Of a stretch of 64,000 nucleotides of DNA, positions 63,240-64,000 are shown piece after piece. This DNA is from Erinaceus europaeus. Taxonomy: Eukaryota > Chordata > Mammalia > Eulipotyphla > Erinaceidae. The translations under genes were made by a program, and so were the position numbers. Position 1 is the first letter of the stretch. Each line of letters starts with the position of its first letter. The DNA lies in contig NC_080175.1 of the NCBI RefSeq assembly GCF_950295315.1, positions 85,935,566 through 85,999,565 of the forward strand, given 5' to 3'. The notes below the pieces were generated by a model that made no database searches, was not told the origin of the DNA, and worked only from the letters and a program-made list of their open reading frames with translations.

Positions 63240-63785
63240 AAAACACAATAAAGGGAAATATTTGTATCTGGAAAAAAGAGAGAGAAAAGTCAAGTGAAGA
63301 ATTCCACTTACATCTATGTTCGTAGCAGCACAGTTTATAATAGCCCCAACTTGGAAGTAACCCAGATGCCCAATGACAGATGAGTGGCCGATCGAGCTGT
63401 GGTATGTATACACAATGGAATATTACACAACAGTTTAAAATGATGAGGTCATCTCCTTCGCAGTATCTTCTTCAAAACTGGAAGGGGTCATGCTGAGTTA
63501 GGTAAGCTAGAAAGAGAAGGGCCATTATGGAATGATCTCACTCAGAAGTGGGACTGAAGAAGGACAGTAATGGAAAGCATCAGGTGAGTCCAGGGAAGAG
63601 AAAAAGGGGGTGCTGGGGCTGTGGTGTGAGATGGAGGAGGGCAACTCCGAGGTCGGGAGCCACTTGGACAAGTATCACGGGGAGATGAGTGCTTGTCCCT
63701 ATGTGTCAGCAACTATACTATAAATCGTTACCTCCCCTTCCCCTTAAAGTATATATATATATATAGTAATTAAACCACAAAATAG
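63240..63785 (+). mobile_element. L1 3' end, sense
   Basis: GCACAGTTTATAATAGCCCC, CCAGATGCCCAATGACAGAT, ACACAATGGAATATTACACA and AATGATCTCACTCAGAAGTG are classic L1 3' signatures. It ends near the (AT)n at 63750. Confidence 0.85.
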
Positions 63786-63904
63786 CACACCTGTGTACGC
63801 TCTACTTTGCCATCTGCACGACCCAGCACTGAGCCTGCGCCCTACTGCATTCAGGTTCTGGTACTGTGGTGGCATACCTTACCTGCTGCCCCCCCCCTTT
63901 TTAA

Positions 63905-64000
63905 AAAAATTATATCTTATTTATTTATTGGATAGAGACAGCCAGAAATAAAAATGAAAGGGGGTGATAGAGAGGGAGAGAGACAGAGAGAGACACCTGC
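63905..64000 (-). mobile_element. SINE family B, cut by the window edge
   Basis: TTATTTATTTATTGGATAGA tail and GACAGAGAGAGACACCTGC body; the head lies outside. Confidence 0.9.

Noticed and set aside
56446..64000. Search for CHMP2B exon 1 (coding MASLFKKKTVD) and a CpG-rich promoter
   Set aside because: No matching minus-strand sequence or CpG island was seen. Exon 1 must lie beyond the window.

Overview
This is mammalian nuclear DNA, most likely from a hedgehog (family Erinaceidae). Two observations point there. First, two single-copy, multi-exon genes read as intact mammalian orthologues. Second, the sequence between their exons is filled with young tRNA-derived SINEs whose heads (for example GGGAGTCGGGCGGTAGCGCA) and AC/AAT-rich tails I recognise as the erinaceid SINE type. 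The species call is inference from repeat type. The gene calls rest on exon-by-exon translation.

Layout. Positions 1-23,760 are upstream intergenic DNA: SINEs of several families, antisense L1 pieces, several copies of a poly(A)-ended repeat (called repeat R here), one tail of an unusual non-LTR retrotransposon ORF (about 2.2-2.8 kb), and a long block almost free of young insertions (about 12.0-16.7 kb). The POU1F1 (Pit-1) gene follows on the + strand. Its promoter is near 23.76-24.07 kb, and its six coding exons lie at 24,076-24,217, 26,973-27,044, 33,515-33,739, 37,049-37,213, 38,217-38,277 and 39,202-39,412. They join in frame to 876 nt (291 codons plus stop), the full length of the mammalian protein. 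An upstream acceptor for the 26-residue Pit-1beta insertion is preserved in exon 2.

About 3 kb further on lies CHMP2B on the - strand, tail-to-tail with POU1F1 as in other mammals. Exons 2-6 are present (56,445 down to 44,815; 608 coding nt, residues 12-213). Exon 1 (about 34 coding nt) and the promoter lie beyond the right edge. The ~1.57 kb 3' UTR ends at a poly(A) signal near 43,270. CHMP2B introns 1 and 2 hold many nested retrotransposons: L1 3' ends split by SINEs, an ORF1-only (HAL1-like) L1 relative, a SINE-head/L1-tail chimera, and a solo LTR inserted into a SINE.

The two genes are unrelated in function. POU1F1 is a pituitary POU-homeodomain transcription factor and CHMP2B is an ESCRT-III subunit; they share only conserved neighbourhood. 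The most unusual structures are the non-LTR ORF tail, a perfect 34-bp inverted repeat between the two genes, the HAL1-like element, and sites where successive retroelements reused the same target and left three copies of one target-site duplication. I found no operon-like, CRISPR or other prokaryotic system, and no structural RNA gene other than tRNA-derived SINE heads.
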